This document shows positions 42,728-52,367 of a stretch of DNA of 64,000 bases, in pieces. The notes under the pieces are model-generated. The model was not told the origin of the DNA and did not search any database. It was given only the letters and a program-made list of their open reading frames with translations. The translations under genes and the position numbers were made by a program. This DNA is from Bacteroidales bacterium. GTDB lineage: Bacteria > Bacteroidota > Bacteroidia > Bacteroidales > ML635J-15. The stretch spans positions 1-64,000 of the forward strand of contig JAGOLH010000008.1 of assembly GCA_017994175.1 (NCBI GenBank). The letters run 5' to 3'. Numbering within the stretch: position 1 is the first letter of the stretch; each line of letters begins with the position of its first letter.

Positions 42728-43690
42728 ATGACAGGCAAAAACCTAATCGCTGGAATCGATATCGGTGGAACCGGCACAAAAATCGGAATTGTAGATTTCG
42801 ATGGTAGAATAATTGCTCAAACACTTGTTGATACGCGTGAATTTTCAACAATGGTTTCGTTTGTATCAGCATGCACAGAGCAACTGCATAAAATTACGGA
42901 ATTCGACAGATTGGAAGGAATTGGTATCGGAGCTCCCAATGGCAATTACTATAACGGATTTGTTGAGAATGCCCCCAACCTACCCTGGCGGGGTAAACTG
43001 GATTTGGCAGGTGAGTTCACAAAACAATCAGGATTAAAATCCATTCTCACCAACGATGCCAATGCAGCAGCACTTGGCGAAATGATATTCGGCGGAGCCA
43101 TTGGCATTGCCCATTTTATATACATAACCCTTGGAACTGGAGTTGGCAGCGGAATTGTAGCGGATGGAAAATTAATTTACGGACACGATGGCATGGCGGG
43201 AGAACTGGGTCATACGATTGCAGTGAAAGGGGGTAGAATGTGCGGTTGTGGCAGAAAGGGATGCCTCGAAATGTATGCTTCTGTCAGGGGACTGGTATTA
43301 ACGGCGCAAGAGTTGATTTCACAATATCCCGGTCAATCAGCACTTGAATTAAAGCCCGATTTTACTGCGAAGAATGTATCGGAAGCGGCGATAAGCGGCG
43401 ACCCTATTGCTCTTAAAACCTTCGATATCACTGCAGAAATTCTGGGGATTTCGCTTGCTAACGCCACTGCAGTTACGAGTCCTTCGCATATTTTTATTTT
43501 TGGTGGTCTGGCAAAGTCGGGAGAATTACTAATAAAACCTCTTAAAAAATATTACGAACAAAACCTTCTGAACATTTATCAAAACAAAGTGTGTATTTCA
43601 GTTTCGGAATTGCCCGATTCGGATGCTGCGATACTTGGGTCCGCTGCTCTCATCAGAAATTACCTAATACAAACTCAAAAGCAAAATTAA
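42728..43690 (+). CDS. ROK family sugar kinase, glucokinase-like
   Basis: From the ATG at 42728 the protein is 320 residues, normal for ROK kinases. It has GIDIGGTGTKIGIVDFDG (phosphate-binding loop, near the N-terminus), LTNDANAAALGE, the second ATP motif YITLGTGVGSGIV, the His before the zinc site (GELGH) and the ROK cysteine cluster CGCGRKGCLEMYAS. Such enzymes phosphorylate glucose, N-acetyl sugars or fructose; the substrate is not fixed by sequence. The start is set by the promoter at 42677-42708. The upstream in-frame codons are too polar and include the promoter. Confidence 0.9.
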   Translation: MTGKNLIAGIDIGGTGTKIGIVDFDGRIIAQTLVDTREFSTMVSFVSACTEQLHKITEFDRLEGIGIGAPNGNYYNGFVENAPNLPWRGKLDLAGEFTKQSGLKSILTNDANAAALGEMIFGGAIGIAHFIYITLGTGVGSGIVADGKLIYGHDGMAGELGHTIAVKGGRMCGCGRKGCLEMYASVRGLVLTAQELISQYPGQSALELKPDFTAKNVSEAAISGDPIALKTFDITAEILGISLANATAVTSPSHIFIFGGLAKSGELLIKPLKKYYEQNLLNIYQNKVCISVSELPDSDAAILGSAALIRNYLIQTQKQN

Positions 43691-43710
43691 AGTTGAATAT
43701 CTTAATTTAC

Positions 43711-43718
43711 TATATTTG
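43711..43718 (+). promoter_or_regulatory. Putative -7 element for rsfS
   Basis: TATATTTG matches TAnnTTTG, 17 bases before the ATG at 43736. No -33 TTTG was found at 19-21 bases. Confidence 0.45.
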
Positions 43719-43735
43719 CAGATTAATAAAATACT

Positions 43736-44128
43736 ATGATTACCACCCGTTTAACTGAAGACGAAACACTGTTGCAATCGATAAATATGGCTATTCTCGA
43801 TAAAAAAGGCGAGGATATTATTAACGTTGATTTGAGGAACACACCGGGCTCTGTGACAAATTATTTTGTGATATGTAATGCAAATTCTATTACCCAGGTA
43901 CAGGCTATTGCAGAGCACGTTGAAAGAAAAGTGCGTACTGAGTTAAAAGAAAAAGCTTGGCACAGTGAAGGTTACGAAAACTGTGTGTGGGTATTACTCG
44001 ATTATGTAAGCGTGGTGGTTCATATATTCGAAAAGAAAAATCGTGAGTTTTACAAACTGGAAAATTTATGGGCTGATGCAGTTTTTTCACACATTGGTGA
44101 TGATGGGAAAACTGTTATGGTTTCGTAA
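43736..44128 (+). CDS. rsfS: Ribosomal silencing factor RsfS
   Basis: The 130-residue protein has the RsfS/Iojap signature: an N-terminal helix, KKGEDIINVDLRNTPG, VTNYFVICNANSITQVQAIAEHVE, WHSEGYENCVWVLLDYVSVVVHIFEKKNREFYKLENLWADA. RsfS binds ribosomal protein L14 on the 50S subunit and blocks subunit joining when nutrients are scarce. It starts the run rsfS, ftsH, DUF2007, cdsA, a conserved order in Bacteroidota, with 43 bases before ftsH. Confidence 0.95.
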   Translation: MITTRLTEDETLLQSINMAILDKKGEDIINVDLRNTPGSVTNYFVICNANSITQVQAIAEHVERKVRTELKEKAWHSEGYENCVWVLLDYVSVVVHIFEKKNREFYKLENLWADAVFSHIGDDGKTVMVS

Positions 44129-44171
44129 TAATTTAATCATAACTATCTGAATTTAACTACTTAGAAATAAT

Positions 44172-46250
44172 ATGTCAGAAAACAGAAAAGGATTTGATCC
44201 TCAAAAATCTGAAACACCTCCAGGTGAAAAGCAAAAACCCAAAATAAGCGGTTACTGGGTTTATATCGTTATTACCGTTCTGCTCATAGTTTTTACTTTC
44301 TGGGATTTTGGTCCGTCGGCAAAGGAAACCAATAGAAATGTATTCGAAAAGCAGATGCTTGCCAATAATGATGTCGCCAAAATTGTGATTATCAACAAAG
44401 AAAAAGTTGAGGTTTATATTAAACCGGACAAACTCAGTCAGGAAAAGTATAAGGAAGTTTCGGGAAGTGGAATGGGCTCACCGGGGAAAAAGGGGCCACA
44501 TTATTATTTTATGATTGGTGATGTTGAAACATTTGAAAGGCAGCTTGCAGAGGTTCAGGCATCGCTCCCACCCGAAAATAAAATCACTGCTGAGTATAGA
44601 ACTGAAAGAAACTATTTTGGTGAAATTTTGGGCTGGCTGCTGCCCATAATAATTCTGGTGGCTCTGTGGGTATTTCTTTTCCGTAGAATGAGCGGAGGTG
44701 GTGGTTCTGGAGGAAATCAGATATTTAATATCGGCAAGTCAAAAGCACAATTGTTCGATAAAGAAAAGCACGTTAACACCAACTTCAACGACGTAGCCGG
44801 TCTTGATGAGGCTAAAGTTGAAATTATGGAAATTGTTGACTTTCTGAAAAACCCGAAACGATATACCGAACTGGGCGGAAAAATTCCCAAGGGGGCATTA
44901 TTGGTGGGCCCTCCGGGAACTGGGAAAACCCTTTTGGCAAAAGCTGTTGCTGGTGAAGCCAATGTTCCCTTTTTCTCTATGTCGGGTTCCGATTTCGTAG
45001 AAATGTTTGTCGGTGTAGGAGCATCAAGGGTTCGCGATTTATTCAAACAAGCCAAGCAAAAGGCCCCATGCATAGTGTTTATCGATGAAATTGATGCCAT
45101 CGGGCGCGCCCGGGGGAGAAATCCGAACTTTAATTCTAACGATGAACGCGAAAACACCCTGAATCAGTTGCTTACCGAAATGGACGGATTCGCATCAAAC
45201 AGCGGCGTCATTATTCTGGCTGCAACCAATCGCGCCGATGTGCTTGATAAAGCACTGTTGCGTGCCGGAAGATTCGACAGACAAATACATGTTGAATTGC
45301 CAGATTTGCATGAAAGAGAGGCTATTTTTAAAGTTCATGTAAGGCCAATCAAACTCGACAAAGATGTTTTGCTTGATTTTCTGGCCAAACAGACACCCGG
45401 ATTTTCGGGTGCCGATATAGCCAATGTTTGTAATGAAGCAGCCCTTATTGCTGCAAGGAAAAACAATAAAACCGTGACCAGGCAGGATTTTCTCGATGCA
45501 GTTGACCGGATTATCGGTGGATTGGAAAAGAAAAACAAGATTATCAGTGTGAACGAAAAGAAAACCATTGCTTATCACGAAGCAGGTCATGCCAGTGTGG
45601 GCTGGTTGCTGGAACATGCGCACCCGTTACTCAAAGTTACAATAATTCCCAGGGGAAAAGCACTTGGAGCTGCATGGTACCTGCCGGAAGAGCGACAAAT
45701 AACCACTACGGAGCAAATGCTCGATGAAATATGCTCTACACTTGGCGGCAGGGCTGCCGAAGAAGTATTTTTCGGTAAAGTTTCAACTGGAGCTTTGAAC
45801 GACCTTGAAAGGGTTACAAAACAAGCATTTGCAATGGTGGCTTATTTCGGCATGAACGATAAAATCGGAAATCTTTCGTATTACGACTCTACCGGACAAA
45901 CCGAATTCAGTTTCAGTAAACCATTCAGCGAAAAAACGGCAGAATCTATCGATGAGGAAGTGAAGCTAATTGTTGAACAACAATATGAAAGAGCAAAAGA
46001 ATTGCTTACCTTACATAAGGAGGGCATTGAAAAACTTGCGGAAAAGCTGCTTGAGAAGGAAGTGATTTTCGGCGATGACCTTGAGGCCATTTTCGGTAAG
46101 AAAAGAGGTAAAGAAAGAGAGATTGAAGAAAAACCAGATGTTCAGACCTCCGGATCTCCTATTGATGCTTTGCAGTCTGAATCGGGTCAGGAGGGTAAAC
46201 TTTCCGAAACTGATACAAGCAAGCATGACGACACAGAAGAACTGGGTTAA
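44172..46250 (+). CDS. ftsH: ATP-dependent zinc metalloprotease FtsH
   Basis: The 692-residue protein has transmembrane helices at about 27-47 and 153-171 flanking a periplasmic domain, then the AAA+ module with Walker A GPPGTGK (246-252), Walker B IVFIDEID (301-308) and the SRH region (351-370), and the M41 protease with HEAGH (469-473). FtsH degrades misfolded and short-lived membrane and cytosolic proteins as a hexamer in the inner membrane. The C-terminus has an extra hydrophilic tail of about 40 residues. Its last 26 bases overlap the start of the DUF2007 gene. Confidence 0.97.
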   Translation: MSENRKGFDPQKSETPPGEKQKPKISGYWVYIVITVLLIVFTFWDFGPSAKETNRNVFEKQMLANNDVAKIVIINKEKVEVYIKPDKLSQEKYKEVSGSGMGSPGKKGPHYYFMIGDVETFERQLAEVQASLPPENKITAEYRTERNYFGEILGWLLPIIILVALWVFLFRRMSGGGGSGGNQIFNIGKSKAQLFDKEKHVNTNFNDVAGLDEAKVEIMEIVDFLKNPKRYTELGGKIPKGALLVGPPGTGKTLLAKAVAGEANVPFFSMSGSDFVEMFVGVGASRVRDLFKQAKQKAPCIVFIDEIDAIGRARGRNPNFNSNDERENTLNQLLTEMDGFASNSGVIILAATNRADVLDKALLRAGRFDRQIHVELPDLHEREAIFKVHVRPIKLDKDVLLDFLAKQTPGFSGADIANVCNEAALIAARKNNKTVTRQDFLDAVDRIIGGLEKKNKIISVNEKKTIAYHEAGHASVGWLLEHAHPLLKVTIIPRGKALGAAWYLPEERQITTTEQMLDEICSTLGGRAAEEVFFGKVSTGALNDLERVTKQAFAMVAYFGMNDKIGNLSYYDSTGQTEFSFSKPFSEKTAESIDEEVKLIVEQQYERAKELLTLHKEGIEKLAEKLLEKEVIFGDDLEAIFGKKRGKEREIEEKPDVQTSGSPIDALQSESGQEGKLSETDTSKHDDTEELG

Positions 46251-46449
46251 AGTGTACTCCACCGGGGTGGAGTACCTTGCCGAATTGCTTAAGCAGGTGT
46301 TGTTCGATAATGGCATAGAAGCCGTTGTTGTAGATAAGAAAGACAATGCGTATCTGTTTGGGTGGATTGAGGTGTATGTTTCAGATGATGATTACGAAAA
46401 TTCCGTCAAAATAGTTGAAGATTTTGAAAAAAATACCAGCATTAAATAG
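46225..46449 (+). CDS. Small DUF2007-type protein
   Basis: The 74-residue protein (ATG at 46225) reads [14 protein letters not shown], then EYLAELLKQVLFDNGIEAVVVDKKDNAYLFGWIEVYVSDDDYENSVKIVEDFE. This is the DUF2007 (putative signal transducing protein) pattern: a ferredoxin-like half domain that may bind a partner. Function unknown. It overlaps ftsH by 26 bases in another frame and ends one base before cdsA, so it must be translated from the same transcript. The open frame extends upstream to 46075 inside ftsH, but that start is not credible. Confidence 0.82.
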   Translation: MTTQKNWVKVYSTGVEYLAELLKQVLFDNGIEAVVVDKKDNAYLFGWIEVYVSDDDYENSVKIVEDFEKNTSIK

Positions 46450-46450
46450 T

Positions 46451-47272
46451 ATGCCCCAACGCGCTCTCAGTGGAGCAGTGTATGTAGGCATGGTGGTGTT
46501 TTGCCTTTGGTTTTCGGAGTATTCTATGATTTCGTTATTTCTGTTTTTACTGTTTTTACTGCACTATGAATTCAACACCCTTATTAACAGGAAAAAATAC
46601 AAGCTACCCGCGATAGTTACGAGCGTTATATCAATAAGCCTGTTGCTTGCAACATTCATTTACGAAAAAACCAATGGCAGTACTGAATTGTTCTATATTC
46701 CACTGTTATTATTTGTTCTATTACCTCTCTTGTATATTCTTATCGATAAAGAACACGATTTGCGCACACTGGGGGTTTTTCTTCTGTCAGTTATTTATTT
46801 TGCTGCGCCCCTATCGCTTGCTGTATTAATTAGTTTCCGGCATACCGAAGAACCGGTAGTTACAACTTCTTATCAGGCGTTTCCAGTTTTATCGTTGTTT
46901 GTGTTTTTATGGGTTTACGATACATTTGCTTACCTCGCCGGAACAATATTTGGTAAAACACCACTGATTGAGCGAATTTCACCAAAAAAAACATGGGAAG
47001 GTGTTATTGGGGGCGTGGTAATGACCTTACTTCTGTCGTTGGCTTGTTCTTTAATTTTTAATATTTTCCCAATATCACATGCAGTAGCAATTTCGCTGAT
47101 TGTCGTAATTTTCGGTACTCTTGGCGACTTGTTTGAATCGTGGATTAAACGAAGCGTTGCAATTAAGGATTTCGGGAACATTATGCCCGGTCACGGTGGT
47201 GCGTTAGACCGACTTGATTCGTTTTTATTTTCGGTCCCTGCAATGTGGGTATTTTACAGTTTATTCGGCTGA
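46451..47272 (+). CDS. cdsA: Phosphatidate cytidylyltransferase
   Basis: The 273-residue protein has about eight hydrophobic helices and the CdsA signature near the C-terminus: SPKKTWEGVIGG, then GDLFESWIKRSVAIKDFGNIMPGHGGALDRLDS. It makes CDP-diacylglycerol from phosphatidate and CTP in the inner membrane, the precursor of phosphatidylserine made by pssA, which lies about 6 kb away. The start at 46451 follows the DUF2007 stop by one base; an earlier in-frame ATG at 46415 would overlap that gene and adds no membrane segment. Confidence 0.93.
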   Translation: MPQRALSGAVYVGMVVFCLWFSEYSMISLFLFLLFLLHYEFNTLINRKKYKLPAIVTSVISISLLLATFIYEKTNGSTELFYIPLLLFVLLPLLYILIDKEHDLRTLGVFLLSVIYFAAPLSLAVLISFRHTEEPVVTTSYQAFPVLSLFVFLWVYDTFAYLAGTIFGKTPLIERISPKKTWEGVIGGVVMTLLLSLACSLIFNIFPISHAVAISLIVVIFGTLGDLFESWIKRSVAIKDFGNIMPGHGGALDRLDSFLFSVPAMWVFYSLFG

Positions 47273-47275
47273 AGA

Positions 47276-50200
47276 TTATCGTAAAATATACATTTTACCC
47301 GTATCATTCTTAAAGTAATTATCGGCAGCCGACTGTCGGTGGTCAACAGAATTTCCGTTAATCCTTGCCTTTACACGGTAGAAATATACTCCATTTGCAA
47401 GCCTGTCTCCGAACATATCGGTTCCATCCCAGGCATAGGTAGTTATGTTACGGCCAATGTGCACACCCCCAAGCTCAAATAAATCGATTACTTTAACAAG
47501 TTTACCCGTAACTGTAAATATTTCGATGGTAAAATCGTCGGGGATTTCCGACCCGGTTAGTTCAAACACAAACCGCGTTGATGTACTGAAGGGATTGGGA
47601 TAATTCAATAGGTTGGTAATAGCTGATTCAGTAACAATTTTAAAAGATATTAGATAGTCGAAATCGCCTGATTCATTTCCCGAAATATCGGTTGCCTGAA
47701 CGCGTAATTGATATGTTCCATCGCTGTTGAAAACCGGTCTGAAAATTATTTTACAGCTGTTGTCGGGAAGTTGCGCTGGCACCCATTCCATATTGTACCA
47801 ACTGCTAACAGCATTAAAGAATATTCTTGTTTCCGTTCCGTTTTCATTATCGGTTAAATACACGCGAAACAACGATGTATCGTTCAACGCTAAATATTTG
47901 TTCTCATCCTTAAGAGTTATCAGAATTTCAGGGGTAGCCGAAACAATATCGCCATCCATGATATGTATACCATCGAAGCTAACATCAAGAAGGGGATTGG
48001 CTTCATCGCTGAGGACATAAAAGTACTTCTGCGCAATATTGTTAAAATGATGCTGTTCTATCTGATCGTAATAACCGAGTAGGTCATTAATCGGATTATA
48101 TTCAACCCATACACTGTTCAATCCACTCATTCCATGGGTTTCCAATCTAATGGTATCAATTATTATATCTCCGGCAGGATGTGGCCGAAGCCGCCTTGTT
48201 GCAATGGGAATGATCTGGTTATTTTTATCCTGCAGCCAAAATTTTACCAGTAGGCTATCCATATCGACCGTGCTCACATTTCGCGTTGCGATGGCAAAAA
48301 CAATCTCGTCGCCTTCGTTAATCGTGTCGCAGCAGAAATGATAACCATCACGCACATTTATTGCAGTTTCGGGAGCCTCATCAAAATATAATTGCCACTT
48401 ATCGAGTTGCGCCGGAGTTTTATCCAAATCATCCCGACTGTAGAATTTCATCTGAAGATATGGGTATTCGGTGGCAGCAATCGTATTGCTAATGTCAGGG
48501 ATAAGATAATTATCCGGTTTAATACTATCTATAAGAATATCAACCGTACCATCGCTTCTAATCCCTTCAATACAAACAATGGCAGTATCATAGCTTGGCG
48601 ATTCAAGGCTGTGTTGAAGCCACTCAAAGCTTGTCCACGCTGACGCCGGACCGATAGTTTTCGATAAAATATAACCATAATTGAAATCGGTAAATAAATC
48701 GGCCTGCAATGTGCAATACGGGTTTTGGGCCGTACTGTACGATTCTTTTGCAGATGAAGGGCTTCCTTTGCGGCAGAAGAAAATATATGCCTGATCGTTG
48801 GTAAGGTCGCGTATTTGGGTTGAACCAAGGGCTTCAAAATTACTTAGAACATTTTCTTCCCATTGTTCGAAATACGCATTTGTCCATGAATAAAACAGTA
48901 CATAATGCCCGTTGGGAATACTGAGAATCATGTTGTTCATATTCTGGATTCCTTCGGAATAATACTCTGTTCCCCAGCCAGAGCTGAAAATAAAATAATA
49001 ATTTACCCTTCCACTGGAACCGCATTGCGGATAATTGCGATGTCCGTAATTGGAATAATCCGACTGATATGCCAGTAGTGTAACCGGATCAATTACAGCC
49101 ACTATTACTGCGGGTTGATTTCCACAGCATCCGTGATCACCGAGGCCATTGTTAAGCCCTCCATCGATAGTAAATCTCACATCGGAGTAGGTTTGTGGAC
49201 TAACATAACGCTGGTTATAAACCATCAGGCTGCGTGGTACGGTAACAAAATCGAAGGCCCTGTTAACCCTGTTATAATCGATAAATTGATATCGGTCGTT
49301 TTTAAACTGAAAGAAATGCGCCTGACTCCAGCCTTCTTTATGCGGTATATAAATAAAGGAGCTTTCTTTCCAGATAATGCTGTCGGTAATTGTATGATTT
49401 CTTGCAATGCGCCAGTAGTAAACGGTGCTGTCGTTCAGAACCATGGGTACGTCCCAATATAACAAGCCTCCCGAGGAACTCAGTGTTTGCTGCAATAAAG
49501 GCAACCCAACCAAGCTATTAAAGGTGTCGGAAGTGTCGATCTGAAATATATACTGAGCATCTCCAAGAAATGGGTCTCCGGTAGAAGCAATCAGGCGTAC
49601 GTGGTCTTCGGGGATTATTGCGAATTCATAGGGAAAAACCGGAAAAAGATCGCTTGACCTTATTAGAAAGCTAATACTTGTTAGGTTATTGTTTTCGTTG
49701 AATTCTTCTACAGTATTCATTGCATCGGTAAAAACATCAAGTTTGTTTAATCCCGGCCCTATAATTTTATTCACCGGAAGCCGGATGTTTATCGTATCCC
49801 TATATAAACATCCATCAACTCCGAGTACATATTCAGTCATAGTTCCATCGGGATATGTACGGTTGACATTCACTGTAAATCCGGAAGATGTCGTGCGCCC
49901 AATATTGGAAACGACTATCTGAACATCGAAACTGTCGATAGTGGTATTAATTTCGTTGGGTAAAAATGCAATATCGGAGTTTTTTACAGTAAGGTCGGGC
50001 AATTCGAATGCGTTTATCGCAATTATAGGGTCACCATGTAGTGTGAATTCGTGGCAGGTAATTTCCATTCTCACGTTTGTGAGAAATACGACCTCTGCTG
50101 CCTGAATGGCTTTTATCAGCTGCAAACCAATCGGGCTTCCGTAATAATCGCGTGAGACCTTATTGTATAATTCTGTAGAATAAAAATTAAGATACGATGG

Positions 50201-52318
50201 GAGGCCTTCGCCAACTGACGCAAGAAATGCAATAGCGCCTTTATCCTGTATCAATACCCATTCCTCGCTTGTGCAGGTGTTACTGTATAAGTGAATATCT
50301 CCTGCATAACAACTGTTGGCTAAAACAAACGGGTACTTACCCTGATTCTCGTAGTTTGCCGGATCGTCGATACTTTGATCAAAACCATTCGCTGAAGCAT
50401 GCCCAAAAAAAGTCATCAGGCTCACTCCATTGTTTATCAGATTTCGTACTGAATCGCTTTGGGTTATCTGAACCGGGGCAGAGCTGTTCTTTAAAAAAGT
50501 ACTTACATATCCGCCGAATAGAGAGTCCTCGATAATTGCCTCATAATTGCGTAAAAATCCCGCAAAATAGGTCTGTTCCGACTCATTGGCTCCTCCTCCG
50601 AAATGTAGGACATTCTTCATCCATTCGGCAGGTTCATTGTTTTCGTATTGTATTACTTTATTCAAATAGATCAATGCTTCTTCGTTGGTTCTGGCACATA
50701 TTCTACCGGTTGCCAACAGTGGTTCATAGCCCGTACCGTCGAAAGGTGCTGTGAATAAATTGTCGCTTGATGGATATCCCATGCTGGGAACCAAACAATA
50801 AGCATACGCATTGGGGTCGTTACGGGTATCGGGGCAATGGACCGATTTCCCAAACAAAAAAAGATATTCAGGTTGTACTGTGTTATTGTTCACCAGATAA
50901 AAAACAAAATTTCTGATTCCAATCGGGTGTTTCTGAACCCCGTATGCAAATTGATTGTACAGCTGGTCAACGTCTGCTATCAGTACATTCTCACCGCGTC
51001 CGGACCGATAGGCCGCATATTGTTGCGCAGAGCCCATCAACGATTTATGAGTGATTATAAGATAGGTCGCCTGGGGGTATAACGCGTGGTAATTGATAAA
51101 TTTATTATTATCAGACACTTTGTAAATACCATCAACTTGTTTTAATGAGTTATCGCCGCACATAATACAGCGCCTTTCAGAGCCATTTTCGGGAATGAGA
51201 GCTTTATGAACTGTTCCCTGTTTTACTACTTTTATTCGCCGATGAGAATCCAAATCATAGAAAACAACGTCGTTTCCGTCGGTTGAAATAAAATTATTTA
51301 ACTGAAGGAGTTGTTTCCCTCCACTTCCGGCAGGCACTGTAAATTCGAAATAGGATTGGTTCCCGGCATTGAGTGTGCGCGGATAGGTAAGCTGAATGTA
51401 AGAAACAACCATCTGATCGGGAACCGAAGTTAGGGTAACATCGTTAGCCGAAAAATTCAGGTTCAAACCTGTTGATAAGCTTGAAAGAGCTATTGAAGCC
51501 GTTCCAACTGCATAATCATAACCCAGAAATTGGGTTTCGATAACGGGTGAGTCGTTTAACTTTACAATTAAATGATGAGGAAAAAAATTCTCAGGAGCAC
51601 TTGCAGCAAAACCCGATACTGCAGTTTCGAGGGTAGCGCTGGGCCCGGATGCATAGATATAGGGAACGGTTAATGACTTATTTACCGTGGCATCACCATC
51701 GGGGTGATCTTTACGCAATATTTCATTGTCGAACCAACCCTCTCCATCACCAAAAATACAGCGAATTGAGCCTTTTACAAATGTGGAAACATAATTTTGC
51801 CGGATAATACACCAGAGGTATGGAATCAGGTTCGAAGTGTATTGGGTAAAATCGGTATCATCTTCAACGATCATTCTACGGTTATTCGTTGTGTTGTTCC
51901 ATGTTAAAAAATAAGATGCAGTATCGTTAAAATAGCTATAATCATGATTTACGATATCCTCCGAAAAGGTATAGGCCATAGAATCAATACCCGCTCTGTT
52001 ACGTTTTCCGTAAAATTCTATATACCCGCTTGGATCGAAAATACCCGATGTCCCCTCTCCTTTAATGTAGATATATTGTTCTTCTCCTTCATGGAACAAT
52101 TGAATATTCCTGGGGTCAATCTGATCGACCGGAATACCGGCAGATATCAGCTGATTATAAGAGATCTTGTAAACACCATCGGTGTGAACCGCAATGCGGA
52201 AATATTGCTGATCGTAATTTATCCATTCGTTGTTGAATTGCTGCGAAAACAAAAAGCTGCAATGCAACATCAAAACAGATAATATGACAATTTTGATTTT
52301 CACCGATTTAATTTCCAC
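47276..52318 (-). CDS. Long PorU-type T9SS sortase (C25 peptidase), PorU2-like
   Basis: The 1680-residue protein has a signal peptide (about 1-25) and a gingipain-like C25 domain (about 415-780) with catalytic His 640 (FFGHASANG) and Cys 670 (LANSCYAGD). A CARDB-like domain follows (about 810-920), then beta-rich regions, and a C-terminal FlgD/T9SS-like domain (about 1580-1680: NYPNPFSTSTRFVFEL, TTYAWDGTDMFGDRLANGVYFYRV). PorU removes C-terminal sorting signals of T9SS cargo and attaches cargo to A-LPS. Classical PorU is about 1100-1300 residues; this long form fits the PorU2 type. It lies 49 bases after the PorV-family gene, so they form a pair. Confidence 0.86.
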   Translation of the reverse strand: MEIKSVKIKIVILSVLMLHCSFLFSQQFNNEWINYDQQYFRIAVHTDGVYKISYNQLISAGIPVDQIDPRNIQLFHEGEEQYIYIKGEGTSGIFDPSGYIEFYGKRNRAGIDSMAYTFSEDIVNHDYSYFNDTASYFLTWNNTTNNRRMIVEDDTDFTQYTSNLIPYLWCIIRQNYVSTFVKGSIRCIFGDGEGWFDNEILRKDHPDGDATVNKSLTVPYIYASGPSATLETAVSGFAASAPENFFPHHLIVKLNDSPVIETQFLGYDYAVGTASIALSSLSTGLNLNFSANDVTLTSVPDQMVVSYIQLTYPRTLNAGNQSYFEFTVPAGSGGKQLLQLNNFISTDGNDVVFYDLDSHRRIKVVKQGTVHKALIPENGSERRCIMCGDNSLKQVDGIYKVSDNNKFINYHALYPQATYLIITHKSLMGSAQQYAAYRSGRGENVLIADVDQLYNQFAYGVQKHPIGIRNFVFYLVNNNTVQPEYLFLFGKSVHCPDTRNDPNAYAYCLVPSMGYPSSDNLFTAPFDGTGYEPLLATGRICARTNEEALIYLNKVIQYENNEPAEWMKNVLHFGGGANESEQTYFAGFLRNYEAIIEDSLFGGYVSTFLKNSSAPVQITQSDSVRNLINNGVSLMTFFGHASANGFDQSIDDPANYENQGKYPFVLANSCYAGDIHLYSNTCTSEEWVLIQDKGAIAFLASVGEGLPSYLNFYSTELYNKVSRDYYGSPIGLQLIKAIQAAEVVFLTNVRMEITCHEFTLHGDPIIAINAFELPDLTVKNSDIAFLPNEINTTIDSFDVQIVVSNIGRTTSSGFTVNVNRTYPDGTMTEYVLGVDGCLYRDTINIRLPVNKIIGPGLNKLDVFTDAMNTVEEFNENNNLTSISFLIRSSDLFPVFPYEFAIIPEDHVRLIASTGDPFLGDAQYIFQIDTSDTFNSLVGLPLLQQTLSSSGGLLYWDVPMVLNDSTVYYWRIARNHTITDSIIWKESSFIYIPHKEGWSQAHFFQFKNDRYQFIDYNRVNRAFDFVTVPRSLMVYNQRYVSPQTYSDVRFTIDGGLNNGLGDHGCCGNQPAVIVAVIDPVTLLAYQSDYSNYGHRNYPQCGSSGRVNYYFIFSSGWGTEYYSEGIQNMNNMILSIPNGHYVLFYSWTNAYFEQWEENVLSNFEALGSTQIRDLTNDQAYIFFCRKGSPSSAKESYSTAQNPYCTLQADLFTDFNYGYILSKTIGPASAWTSFEWLQHSLESPSYDTAIVCIEGIRSDGTVDILIDSIKPDNYLIPDISNTIAATEYPYLQMKFYSRDDLDKTPAQLDKWQLYFDEAPETAINVRDGYHFCCDTINEGDEIVFAIATRNVSTVDMDSLLVKFWLQDKNNQIIPIATRRLRPHPAGDIIIDTIRLETHGMSGLNSVWVEYNPINDLLGYYDQIEQHHFNNIAQKYFYVLSDEANPLLDVSFDGIHIMDGDIVSATPEILITLKDENKYLALNDTSLFRVYLTDNENGTETRIFFNAVSSWYNMEWVPAQLPDNSCKIIFRPVFNSDGTYQLRVQATDISGNESGDFDYLISFKIVTESAITNLLNYPNPFSTSTRFVFELTGSEIPDDFTIEIFTVTGKLVKVIDLFELGGVHIGRNITTYAWDGTDMFGDRLANGVYFYRVKARINGNSVDHRQSAADNYFKNDTGKMYILR

Positions 52319-52367
52319 TAAGTTATAACATTAAACCGTTCCATTGAAATTAAATTCGATAAGCTGG

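Noticed and set aside
46011-46346. Antisense ORFs over ftsH
   Set aside because: They are shadows of the ftsH frame, with low-complexity Ser/Phe-rich translation.
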